The notes below the pieces were generated by a model. It was given only the letters and a program-made list of their open reading frames with translations, did no database searches and was not told the DNA's origin. The translations under genes were made by a program, and so were the position numbers. From positions 1 to 64,000 of the forward strand of contig JAFYYG010000052.1 of assembly GCA_017557625.1 (NCBI GenBank): a stretch of DNA of 64,000 nt. The letters run 5' to 3'. Numbering within the stretch: the first letter of the stretch is position 1; each line of letters opens with the position of its first letter. Shown here piece after piece: positions 25,401 to 34,971 of this stretch. This DNA is from Muribaculaceae bacterium (lineage in GTDB: Bacteria; Bacteroidota; Bacteroidia; Bacteroidales; Muribaculaceae).

Positions 25401-26336
25401 AAATGTCTGGCTATTTGAACCGCCGTCGCTGAAGGTAAGGGTGTGGTTTGCGCCGTCCATGTCGATGGCCCACACCTTATAATTAACGCCGTTGACCACT
25501 GCGCTGCTTTCGGGTAGCGAGTCGTTCATGTAAAGGGCACTCCATTTGGTCACGTCTTCTACATAGATATAAGCACTCTGGTCCTGTGAGGCGAAGGTGG
25601 CGTCAATCACCACATTATCTATAGAGAGACCCATCGCCTTGTTAGGGCTCGAGCCGCTTGCCACGCTGATATTCCAGGCAAGGTAAAGCTGTTCGCCTGC
25701 GGCAAGGCTCACCATGAGTTGTTTGCCGTTGATGGCGGTGGTGCTGATGGGCACGTTGGCAGCGCCAGCAGTTGCGGCATCGGGAGCGAAATAGTTGTAG
25801 AAGTCCTCGCCCGCACTGGTCCAGTTGGTGCCGTCGGTAGAGGTGTAGAGTTGCACGGCAAAGCCGGCGGCATTGTCGCCATCACGGTATTTCTCGATGT
25901 CGTAGGCTATGGTGAGTTTGCTCACGGCCTCGTCGCCTGAATTCTTTACGCATGTCATCACGTTGATGCAGCGTGTGCCGCCGTCAACAGTGGTAGAGAG
26001 TCCGCCCACTGAGCAGTCGCCTGTCACGCTGCTCGAGAGGAAATTCCAGGTGCCGTTCTTGGCGTTGCTGGCAAGGCTTGTGCCGCCAGTGTACATTACG
26101 CTGGTGGCAGCGCTTGAATATGCCCCAACGGTTCGTGCGGCAGTCATGTTGCGGTCCACACGCCATCCCTGTGGCATGTCGAACAGGGCTTCACCGGCGT
26201 TGACATCCCACATGCCGTCGAAGTCCTGAGTCACTTGCGGCGAGGCAGCAGTCACCTCCACCACATCTTGCGCCTGAACACCGCTCCAGCAGAGCAATGT
26301 CATTGCAGCAAAAATTAAGAATGATAGTTTCTTCAT
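22473..26336 (-). CDS. Large secreted mosaic protein: SGNH-like hydrolase core, carbohydrate-binding-like modules, T9SS tail
   Basis: 1287 residues. Signal peptide 1-22. Then: a beta-sandwich domain (about 30-245) with TLASNAKNGTWNF-like motif; SusE/SusF-like modules (about 345-565) with GEVNSWG and GDNNGWN; a DUF4886/SGNH-like domain (about 580-835) with VLSLNNSL as block I and DDRHPT as the Asp-x-x-His block; a second copy of the N-terminal beta-sandwich (about 900-1115); a CBM26-like module (about 1120-1225) with YAWGDGELFGAWPG; and a C-terminal sorting domain (GVIEVYNINGQKV, LTKGIYILR) typical of type IX secretion cargo. Likely a surface or released esterase acting on a decorated polysaccharide; substrate unknown. 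A -7 box TAATTTTG lies at 26543-26550 (minus), giving a leader of about 200 nt. Confidence 0.82.
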   Translation of the reverse strand: MKKLSFLIFAAMTLLCWSGVQAQDVVEVTAASPQVTQDFDGMWDVNAGEALFDMPQGWRVDRNMTAARTVGAYSSAATSVMYTGGTSLASNAKNGTWNFLSSSVTGDCSVGGLSTTVDGGTRCINVMTCVKNSGDEAVSKLTIAYDIEKYRDGDNAAGFAVQLYTSTDGTNWTSAGEDFYNYFAPDAATAGAANVPISTTAINGKQLMVSLAAGEQLYLAWNISVASGSSPNKAMGLSIDNVVIDATFASQDQSAYIYVEDVTKWSALYMNDSLPESSAVVNGVNYKVWAIDMDGANHTLTFSDGGSNSQTFDITANRDYYLCLTKTEITEITDPENYTGWVDPSIPPFVASGIYLRGEVNSWGAVSEWEFSDEGDGVYTLYNKTLSGAFKVADANWSSACNYGSNGTSAMIDTPYALVLGTNDNISCGGNTYVCKKIILTIANGSATLLLQSDDDETGLTSVYVIGDNNGWNYMDTSGELQLTENNIFTGQVTMSAGEDGFCHWRIYQRLGMVGVWGAESDLTGDNTSGTLIKGSTSKVSTASGTYDVTFNLSTGEYSLVKSASTPTTMTLQPADVVLVPELPEEVKVLSLNNSLIYYNDQDAVFNDIATAMGKNANWTKHTLLGKSLQTHWEEGDGVAEDGNPGAKMLVRSEAWSHIILQEQSSLPRTNIEAFRANVKRWVDYIREFCPNPNAIIIVPINWAYSGDWANYTAFNSTFVKNYQDVALDLGVTLCPVGVAYQAVYDAEGANGTNTWFLDDRHPTLKATYMAAAMEYGLIFGEDPASITYAPSDLSASDAASMRTYASNALNGFTNYVDHTAGQVHYKVTVRDQYGMEIEPADPVVMTLSDGGNLDNYVFTSNGTNGTFNVNATTGSFSADATVKVAAAETEVVVFPAIELNEENLSASENFDAMGDEATATLPEAWRIDRILTAPRTVGRFDQADTETMYSGGVNLASNAKNGTWNFGADDNSDRALGGISTGVANATRCVNLYAHLLNTGKKNIENVNVTYNVEKYRKGSNAAGFSVQLYYSIDGRNWTSAGDKFRTYFAPDSETAGYSSVPGETVTVNDVLDVPISRGCDLYLAWNITVASGDAANAAMAIGIDDFSISGELPTIPAAKHYIYVDDQTGWDALGLYAWGDGELFGAWPGEASVGEVSLDKATTYKVFLLDTEGGNYNLIFNNWNNGKQLPDYNINADRDFYFRIDENGVTEVEVSTVIENVIDSKTPITVSGNVAFFPGVIEVYNINGQKVALGNNTVSLESLTKGIYILRATDGRQATTLKIAR

Positions 26337-26740
26337 TTTGAGTTGTGTTTATGTGAATAAAATTTCGCTTAATTTTTCTTCATGTTTCTCCGTAAATTAT
26401 CGCGGAATTAACCGTGAATCAATCGAGAATTGTTAATTTATTCTCAGTCAATTATCCTCGCCTATCAATTTACGGGCAAATTGCACGGTCATTCGCGGGT
26501 AATTCAACGGTGACTTTTTCACTCGTGCTTGATTGCGCACTGCAAAATTATTACATTAAATAAAGGGGAAAAACACCTTTTTAACAAAATCAAAACTATC
26601 TTTTGGAGTAAGTTGTTTGTTTTTCAGTGTATTAGGTGTTTGGGGATGTTCATAAAATCAAAACTTTTGTTTTATGAAATTAACGCGCAATTTTGGTTTG
26701 GTTGAGGTTTTGTGTAAGGAGAAAGTTGTGTGATTGTAGA
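26337..26740. other. Intergenic leader with AATT/CGCG word repeats
   Basis: No gene. From about 26394 to 26516 there are roughly ten degenerate units of 10-14 bp of the form AATTnnncGcG (for example AATTAACCGTG, AATTATCCTCG, AATTTACGGGC, AATTCAACGG). They lie in the presumed leader of the T9SS cargo gene, whose -7 box is at 26543-26550. The remainder is AT-rich. Confidence 0.6.
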
Positions 26741-28375
26741 TTAGGATAAGGCTTGTATGCGTTTTATGTCGTCTTCGAAGGTGTCTTTGTTAATGGCTCG
26801 GGCTTTGAGGCGTGAGCGGTAGGTGTAGATTGTGGCGATTGAGGCGCGGAGGATGCTGGCGATCTCCTTGTTGTCGGTGATGCCGAGGCGAATGAGAGCC
26901 AGGATGCGGAGTTCACGTGTGAGCTGCTCGTCTTCTTTAGGTTCGATTGGCTGGTCAGGAGTCAGCAGGTTGTTTACCGCCTCGATGAAATTAGGGTAGA
27001 TATTGAGGAATGCCGAGTCGAAGTTCTGGTAGAAAAGTTTGGCGTTCTCATAGTCGAAATGCGGACTTTTGAGATGCGATTTCAGTTCTTTGAGGCGGTC
27101 TTCCATGGCGAGGCGGTTCATGGCCTTGCGCTGATTCTCGTTCTTGTCGATGAGCGCGCTGCTGAAGGTGAGGAAGCGGCCCAAATATTGTTCCTTTATC
27201 TTGTCGCGCTCACGCAGCAGCTCGTTGGTGGTTTCCAGTTCACCAACGGTGTCGTTGAGCTTGTCGTTGATTCGTTTGCGGCTCTCGCTGAGGCGGCGAT
27301 ATCGCTTGTAAAGCATTGTGAGGGCTATAACACCTGCCACGAGCAAGAGTGCGAGGACGCTCAACGCAATGATGAGATTGCGCATGTTGCGGTAGTTCTT
27401 TTCCTGCTTCTCCTGATAGGCGCTGATGATGCGTGGTACCAGTTGTGACGCCTGCACGTTGCGCAGGCGTGTGCCGTAGAAATTGGCATCGGCAACGCTG
27501 ATGTTTATGTATCGGTAGGCTCGGTCAATGTCGCCCTCATCGAAGAGCAGCTCGGCAAGCTGCCTGAGTGCGGAGTTCTCCATGATGCATCCCTCGATGT
27601 CGCTAGCGGCACTCATCGCCAGTAGCTGTTTCTGCTTCTCTCGGTCGCCAAGCGTGCTGTAATAAAACGCCAGGGTACTCGTTACTACCGAATAGGTGCG
27701 GTCACCGCTATGATAATCTTTGAGCATCTCTTCGAGCAGAGCTATGGCTTCGCGGGTCTTTCCTGTGTCGTTGAGGTAGTTTGCGTGATAGAGCTTGTTG
27801 CGTTCGCTCCCAGGCTCCGAAAGATTGGCGATTTTCAATCGGTAGTCTGTTAGTTGCTGCTGATATAATTTTTCGTAGCTGCTTCCCTTGTTAAATTCCA
27901 TCCTGAACATGCACATATCCGAGAGAATTTTGTAGTAGAACAGCTTCTGATCTCTGCTCATGTTAGTGGTGTCAATCTCGTTAACCATAGTTGACGCTTC
28001 ATCAAGCAGATAGGCCTTGTTGAGAAGATGCATGAGGTTGAGACGGCTGTCTATGAGTCGGCTGTTGTCGTTAAGGTCGGTGGCGATGGCGATGTTGCGG
28101 CGCACATATTTCTGCGCCGAATCGTTCTGGAACTCGAGATACTCGCGGTAGAGTGAACTGTTGATGTCATACTCTTTGCTCAGGACCGCAGGGTCGCTGC
28201 TTGGCGCAGGGAGAGTATTCTTGATTTTATCTATCGCCGATTTCTTGCTTGCAATGCGCGTGTCGTGCTCCGAAATCAGCTTGTCGAGATGGGCAAAATA
28301 GTCATTGGCGCATGCCATCAAACCTGCGCCACACAATACCAAAATCAGCATAACTATGCCCCTCAATTTCATCAT
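26741..28375 (-). CDS. DUF6377 membrane-bound regulator with TPR region and HTH
   Basis: 544 residues. An N-terminal signal or anchor (MMKLRGIVMLILVLCGAG), a long helical TPR-like periplasmic region (about 40-325), one transmembrane helix (about 330-352), a coiled coil (about 355-405) and a C-terminal LuxR-like helix-turn-helix (TRELRILALIRLGITDNKEI ... ATIYTYRSRLKARA). This is the Bacteroidales DUF6377 design: a one-protein sensor-regulator that may bind DNA from the membrane. Targets are unknown; the adjacent T9SS cargo gene on the same strand is a natural candidate. The promoter at 28380-28412 ends almost at the ATG. Confidence 0.85.
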   Translation of the reverse strand: MMKLRGIVMLILVLCGAGLMACANDYFAHLDKLISEHDTRIASKKSAIDKIKNTLPAPSSDPAVLSKEYDINSSLYREYLEFQNDSAQKYVRRNIAIATDLNDNSRLIDSRLNLMHLLNKAYLLDEASTMVNEIDTTNMSRDQKLFYYKILSDMCMFRMEFNKGSSYEKLYQQQLTDYRLKIANLSEPGSERNKLYHANYLNDTGKTREAIALLEEMLKDYHSGDRTYSVVTSTLAFYYSTLGDREKQKQLLAMSAASDIEGCIMENSALRQLAELLFDEGDIDRAYRYINISVADANFYGTRLRNVQASQLVPRIISAYQEKQEKNYRNMRNLIIALSVLALLLVAGVIALTMLYKRYRRLSESRKRINDKLNDTVGELETTNELLRERDKIKEQYLGRFLTFSSALIDKNENQRKAMNRLAMEDRLKELKSHLKSPHFDYENAKLFYQNFDSAFLNIYPNFIEAVNNLLTPDQPIEPKEDEQLTRELRILALIRLGITDNKEIASILRASIATIYTYRSRLKARAINKDTFEDDIKRIQALS

Positions 28376-28379
28376 AGTG

Positions 28380-28412
28380 CAAAAATAGAGATTCTGTTGA
28401 AATTTGAGCAAA
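28380..28412 (-). promoter_or_regulatory. Promoter of the DUF6377 gene
   Basis: On the minus strand: TTTG (28412-28409), 21-bp spacer, TATTTTTG (28387-28380). The start point would fall around 28373-28376, at the first ATG, so the mRNA may be leaderless. Confidence 0.65.
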
Positions 28413-28559
28413 ATATTCACTTTTTTTATGATTTAAAAGTTATGCCACTTGGTCATTTTTTTGTAATTTTGTATGTTTTTAGCGCAATGCCCCAAATGGC
28501 CCTACATTGATGACTGTAAACCGCTGTAAATAAGGTGATTTTGGAGGTTTTGCAAATAA

Positions 28560-30560
<2,001 letters not shown>

Positions 30561-30620
30561 TTAAGTGTTAAGTTATAAGTGTTAAGGGTTAAGTAGGAAC
30601 AAGGTTTCTCTGAACGACAC

Positions 30621-30658
30621 AACAAAACCAGCACTCATACAGGGCGCTGGCTTTTGTT
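30621..30658. terminator. Bidirectional terminator between gyrB and the FGE-like gene
   Basis: AACAAAA-CCAGC (30621-30632) pairs with GCTGG-c-TTTTGTT (30646-30658). A/T flanks make it usable from both sides. Confidence 0.75.
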
Positions 30659-30686
30659 ATGTGTGTTGCGTGTGTTTTGGGTTCGT

Positions 30687-32945
30687 TTATGGCTCCAGCA
30701 CCAGACGGAAGCCAAGATTATCGACTTTGCGGTCGGGCTTGCCCGAGGTGCCGCGGTAGAATACTGTGGCGAACTTGGCCTCATGGCACCATCCGCCGCC
30801 ACGGTTCAGACGGTCGGTACCCGACGAGGCTCCTTTGGGGTTGGTCTGAGCAGTGGTGGAATAATCGCCAAACCAGTCTTGGCACCACTCCCACACGTTG
30901 CCGCTCATATCATAGATTCCCAGCTCGTTGGCGGCTTTTGTGCCCACTTTGTGTGTGGTATTATTGCTGTTTCCCTCGTGCCACGCCACGGCGTCGGCAT
31001 TGTTGCTGCCAGAGTATTTGTACCCCTTGCCAGCTTTACCGCCACGTGCCGCGAATTCCCATTCCGCCTCAGTGGGCAGACGGAACTTCCTGCCTGTGAG
31101 CTTGTTGATTTTGCTGATGAACTGCTGGCACTCATTCCAGCTTACGTTCTCCACTGGCAGCTTGGCGCCCTTGAAATGGCTCGGGTTGTTGCCCATCACG
31201 GCTTGCCACAGCTCTTGTGTAACCTCGGTCTCTCCAATGTAATAAGTGGATAGCGTCACCTTGTGTGTGGGTTGTTGGTTGCTGTTGTTGCTGCCTTGTT
31301 CGCGTGTCGCGCCCATAGTAAACGTGCCGCCCTCAACTTTCACCATCGAGAACTCTACACCTTTTATCTTGCATTTCTTTACTTTTTTGCCAGTGTCATT
31401 TATGACATCATTGTCCTTTTTCTTTTCGGGTTTCTTGTCATTATTGGGGGTATCTCCAGATAGCGTGATGCCATATTTCTTGGCTGCCGCCGCCACGTCA
31501 AACTTCTGCGTCTTCATCTTCCCATTGGAGCTTACGGTGACAACTTGTCCTGGCTTCAGGTTCTGTTTCTTGGAACCCTTGTTGCTTGTAACTTCCATAT
31601 CACCTTCCAATAAGTACACTCGCGAGGTTTTGCCGTCATCCACGAGCATATAGGTGGTGCCTGTGGGTTTTGCCACGCACTGCGACATGTGAAACTCGGG
31701 CTCGCCCGCATGCTTAAGCCCCTTGCCCACTATGCGTCCCTTGTGCAAGTCCCATCGGTCACTGCCATTGGCATTGCGTTTCACCAAGTGAACAAGACTG
31801 TTCTCCTTGATTAAAAGAACATCTCTCTCGTTTTTGTAATCCAGCAACACTTCCGATTGACTGCCAGTGCCGATATAGTCATTATAATATATGGGATCTA
31901 AACCACCTTCCAATGGCCTTACACTATTCTTTGGGTCAGAGTTACAGTAAGCATAGACATCACCCTGCAAGTTCCAACTAACATAATAGCAGCTAAACTG
32001 CCCATGACATAAAGGGCAACGATCGTCACCGGAAACATCGTCCCAGTTGATGGATTTGTTGGGGGTTGTAGAGGTTGATTTATTTTGTGTCTTATTCTCA
32101 GTATTGTTTGAATTTTTGACAATTTTCCATTGGAAAGAATATAATGGAGTTTTGCCTAGTTTATCAGTTTCATAAAAAAAATTTGCTTTGATTGTTCCAG
32201 TCATATCAGCAGGGATGGTATAGGAGAGTGATGCCGACTTTCCTCCCGCCGCTTTCTTCACTACTTTACCATTGTTGTTAATAAAACAATAAGTTTTAAC
32301 ATCACCATCCAATCTATATGATATCGACATGTTAATTGTATTTCCTTGATGTAGAATCATTTTCGACATATTTTTATTTTTATACTCACCTCCCGATATT
32401 GAAACATCAAAACCCGAATCATTGCCACTCTGAGAAAAAGGGTCATAACCCGGTGTTGGGGTTTGTGGCGTTTTAGGTGTTGAAGATTTCTTATTCACCA
32501 CATTCCATGTAACAACGCAGCCAAAAGGCCCCATGCGTCCTGTAAACCCCATACTTATAGTTACTTCGGTGGCATCATCGGGCACTTTGGCCGAAGCGGT
32601 AGCCGAATCCTTGCCGTTGCTGTCTTTAAGGTATAGAGTACCGCCATCGGAAGTCCTGGCTTTGATTTCAACTGTCACATCTTGATTTGACTTACCATAG
32701 TCGGTAATCTTTTTGAATGTTCCCGACACGGTGCTACCAGCCTTCACCTCACCGTCAACATATACATACATAGCTATAGTGCCTCGAGTTTTGTAATTCT
32801 TATCGGTCACTACACCGCCCGAGAAAGAATACTCCATCTTAGTGCCTTGACGGGTCAGAGTGCCTTTATAACTGTCGGCATGCGCCGCCGATGCTGTCAT
32901 CGCAAACAGCAACATCACTGATAAATACTTAAATGTTGATTTCAT
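30687..32945 (-). CDS. Secreted FecR-like / formylglycine-generating-enzyme-like fusion protein
   Basis: 752 residues. Signal peptide 1-23 (ends AHA). The N-terminal half has two beta-sandwich-like segments (about 25-150 and 165-290), a CxxC pair in DDRCPLCHGQF, and a FecR-like region (about 345-490) with VLLIKENSLVHLV and LLEGDMEVTSNKGSKKQNLKPGQ. The C-terminal 230 residues are an FGE-sulfatase domain: GGTFTMGATREQ, GETEVTQELWQAVMG, FRLPTEAEWEFAARGG, MSGNVWEWCQDW, GFRLVLEP. Only one of the two copper-binding Cys of true FGE is visible (GGGWCHEAKFA), so formylglycine formation is unlikely and a binding role is more plausible. A -7 box TAATTTTG (32986-32993, minus) overlaps a long dyad. Confidence 0.82.
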   Translation of the reverse strand: MKSTFKYLSVMLLFAMTASAAHADSYKGTLTRQGTKMEYSFSGGVVTDKNYKTRGTIAMYVYVDGEVKAGSTVSGTFKKITDYGKSNQDVTVEIKARTSDGGTLYLKDSNGKDSATASAKVPDDATEVTISMGFTGRMGPFGCVVTWNVVNKKSSTPKTPQTPTPGYDPFSQSGNDSGFDVSISGGEYKNKNMSKMILHQGNTINMSISYRLDGDVKTYCFINNNGKVVKKAAGGKSASLSYTIPADMTGTIKANFFYETDKLGKTPLYSFQWKIVKNSNNTENKTQNKSTSTTPNKSINWDDVSGDDRCPLCHGQFSCYYVSWNLQGDVYAYCNSDPKNSVRPLEGGLDPIYYNDYIGTGSQSEVLLDYKNERDVLLIKENSLVHLVKRNANGSDRWDLHKGRIVGKGLKHAGEPEFHMSQCVAKPTGTTYMLVDDGKTSRVYLLEGDMEVTSNKGSKKQNLKPGQVVTVSSNGKMKTQKFDVAAAAKKYGITLSGDTPNNDKKPEKKKDNDVINDTGKKVKKCKIKGVEFSMVKVEGGTFTMGATREQGSNNSNQQPTHKVTLSTYYIGETEVTQELWQAVMGNNPSHFKGAKLPVENVSWNECQQFISKINKLTGRKFRLPTEAEWEFAARGGKAGKGYKYSGSNNADAVAWHEGNSNNTTHKVGTKAANELGIYDMSGNVWEWCQDWFGDYSTTAQTNPKGASSGTDRLNRGGGWCHEAKFATVFYRGTSGKPDRKVDNLGFRLVLEP

Positions 32946-32978
32946 AATATTTTTGGTTTAGAAGTTAGCAATAAAAGT

Positions 32979-33011
32979 AATGTCACAAAATTAATCAATT
33001 TCTGTGACATT
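32979..33011. promoter_or_regulatory. Operator-like dyad over the promoter of the FGE-like gene
   Basis: AATGTCACA (32979-32987) faces TGTGACATT (33003-33011), and the inner AAATT/AATTT also pair, leaving a short centre. The left arm overlaps the minus-strand -7 box TAATTTTG (32986-32993). This placement suits a repressor site; the regulator is unknown. Confidence 0.55.
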
Positions 33012-33078
33012 AACAGCAATTTGTTGATAAAATCGCAAAAATCAAGGTTTTTTCCTTAATTTTGGTAGTATTATTTAC

Positions 33079-33693
33079 TTACTGCGTCAGTTTGTGGAGT
33101 TTGTCAATCATGGTCTGCGGCAAGGTGAAGCGCGTGTCGGTATTGTCTTGTGGGGCTATCGCTTCAAGGAAGTGGGGAAGCTCGTTGCCATATACGGTTT
33201 TCATGTGGGCGTTGCTCTCGTTAGTATGTAAGAAAGAGTGTGTGATGTTTGCCAGTCGGTCGGCAAGTTTTGCGAATGGTGCGTAGGGTGTCTCGCGTAT
33301 GCCCTTATAGTATTTCTCACCAGCTCTCTCGGCACGCGTGCGGCCTTTGTCGTTGGTGAGGGCATATACAATCTCGGTTGCCATGAAGGCCTGCTTTTCA
33401 TTCATGTATTGAGAGGCAATCTCCATGACATCGTTGTAGGTGAGTCTTGCATCCTCAATGCTGTCGTGGTAGTAAGCGCCAAAGAACAGAGGCAGTATGT
33501 CGCTCTCACAGGCACATACTTCGTGGCCATATTTATACACTGAGTCCACCACCATATCTAGATGAAACCCATAAGGAAGAGTTTCATCGTAGGTCTGGTT
33601 CACACTCTCGTGCAGCTTGTGAGCCGAGAGTTTTATTTTCTCGATTACATCAATGTGGTTATTGATGCTGTCTATGAATTCTTTGCGGGTCAT
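33079..33693 (-). CDS. Small HD-domain hydrolase at the end of the suf operon
   Basis: 204 residues forming a single HD domain: GFHLDMVVDSVYKYG, GAYYHDSIEDARLTYNDVME, ALTNDKGRTRAERAGEKYY and FAKLADRLANITHSF. The order of motifs (His, HD, ED, ADRLAN) resembles the RelA/SpoT hydrolase domain and MESH1-type small alarmone hydrolases, but I cannot assign the substrate. Its ATG lies one base from the sufS stop, so it should be translated from the suf transcript. Confidence 0.78.
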   Translation of the reverse strand: MTRKEFIDSINNHIDVIEKIKLSAHKLHESVNQTYDETLPYGFHLDMVVDSVYKYGHEVCACESDILPLFFGAYYHDSIEDARLTYNDVMEIASQYMNEKQAFMATEIVYALTNDKGRTRAERAGEKYYKGIRETPYAPFAKLADRLANITHSFLHTNESNAHMKTVYGNELPHFLEAIAPQDNTDTRFTLPQTMIDKLHKLTQ

Positions 33694-33694
33694 A

Positions 33695-34903
33695 TCAGAA
33701 CATTTTGGCCACGCGGGCTACGGCTTGGGTGAAGGCGTTGACTTCCTCAAGGGTGTTGTAGAGGGCGAATGAGGCCCTCACGGTGCCTGTCACGCCCAAG
33801 CGTTTCATCAGGGGTTGGGCGCAGTGGTGGCCGGTGCGCACGGCGATACCCAGCTTGTCGAGCAGCACTCCCATGTCGTAGCTGTTAATGTCGCCCACAA
33901 GGAATGAAATCACACTGTGCTTATTCTCGCTGGTGCCAAAGATGCGCATGCCCTCAATCTCCATGAGTTGACTGGTGGCGGCATCGAGCAACAGTTGCTC
34001 ATGGCTGGCGATGTTTTCTATGCCGAGCGAGTTAATAAAGTCGATGGCCGCGCCAAAGGCGGCGATGCCAACAAAATCGGGCGTGCCAGCCTCAAACTTG
34101 AAAGGCAGTTCGGCAAAAGTGGTCTTCTCGAATGTCACGTTGCCAATCATCTCACCGCCACCTTGATAGGGCACCATGCGGCTGAGGCGTTTCTCTTTGC
34201 CGTATAGCACGCCAATGCCAGCAGGGCCATACATTTTGTGGCTTGAGAAGCAGTAGAAATCGGCATCGAGGTCCTGAACGTCGATTTTCATGTGTGGGGC
34301 TGCCTGTGCGCCGTCGATGAGTACCGGCACACCGTGTCGGTGGGCAATCTCAATCATCTGTTTCACCGGGTTGACGGTGCCTAACACGTTGGACACGTGT
34401 GTGACCGCTACAAACCTGATATTCTCGGTGAAGAGGTCCTCGTAGGCGTTCATGTCGAGGTTGCCGTTGCTGTCGATGGGCACTACATGAATCTTGAGGC
34501 GCTTGTTGCGCTGGAGCAGCTGCCAGGGCACGATGTTGCTGTGATGCTCCATGACGGTGAGCACTATCTCGTCGTCGGTGTATAGGCTGTCGCCGTAGGA
34601 CGACGCCACGAGGTTGATGGCCTCGGTGGTACCGCGTGTGAAGATGATCTCGCTGGTTGACTGGGCATTGATGAACTGTCGCACTTTCTCGCGTGTCGCC
34701 TCCATGATATCGGTGGCCTCTTGCGAGATGGTGTGCACACCGCGATGCACGTTCGACTTGTGGTTAAAATACATGTCGTTGATGGTCTCCACCACGCAGC
34801 GCGGCGTCTGCGATGTGGCGGCATTATCGAGATATACCAGAGGTTTGCCCTCTATTTTACGCCCTAAGATGGGGAATTGGTCACGTATTTCGTAAATGTT
34901 CAT
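33695..34903 (-). CDS. sufS: Cysteine desulfurase SufS
   Basis: 402 residues, group II desulfurase. YLDNAATSQTP near the start, PLP lysine in SSHKMYGPAGIG (around 222) and the persulfide Cys in RTGHHCAQPLM (around 360) are present. It takes sulfur from cysteine for Fe-S cluster assembly on SufBCD. No sufE or sufU is visible in the window. It lies fourth in the sufB-C-D-S series and is separated from sufD by 68 bp containing TCTAGA-type word repeats. Confidence 0.96.
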   Translation of the reverse strand: MNIYEIRDQFPILGRKIEGKPLVYLDNAATSQTPRCVVETINDMYFNHKSNVHRGVHTISQEATDIMEATREKVRQFINAQSTSEIIFTRGTTEAINLVASSYGDSLYTDDEIVLTVMEHHSNIVPWQLLQRNKRLKIHVVPIDSNGNLDMNAYEDLFTENIRFVAVTHVSNVLGTVNPVKQMIEIAHRHGVPVLIDGAQAAPHMKIDVQDLDADFYCFSSHKMYGPAGIGVLYGKEKRLSRMVPYQGGGEMIGNVTFEKTTFAELPFKFEAGTPDFVGIAAFGAAIDFINSLGIENIASHEQLLLDAATSQLMEIEGMRIFGTSENKHSVISFLVGDINSYDMGVLLDKLGIAVRTGHHCAQPLMKRLGVTGTVRASFALYNTLEEVNAFTQAVARVAKMF

Positions 34904-34912
34904 AATAATAAC

Positions 34913-34965
34913 AAACTTCTAGATAATCTAGATTCTCTAGACATTCTAGTATTCTAGAATAACAA
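34913..34965. repeat. TCTAGA word repeats between sufD and sufS
   Basis: A chain of CTTCTAGATAATCTAGATTC-type words fills most of the sufD-sufS gap. The same word family occurs at about 37145-37186 and 62701-62745. Confidence 0.7.
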
Positions 34966-34971
34966 CTAAAT

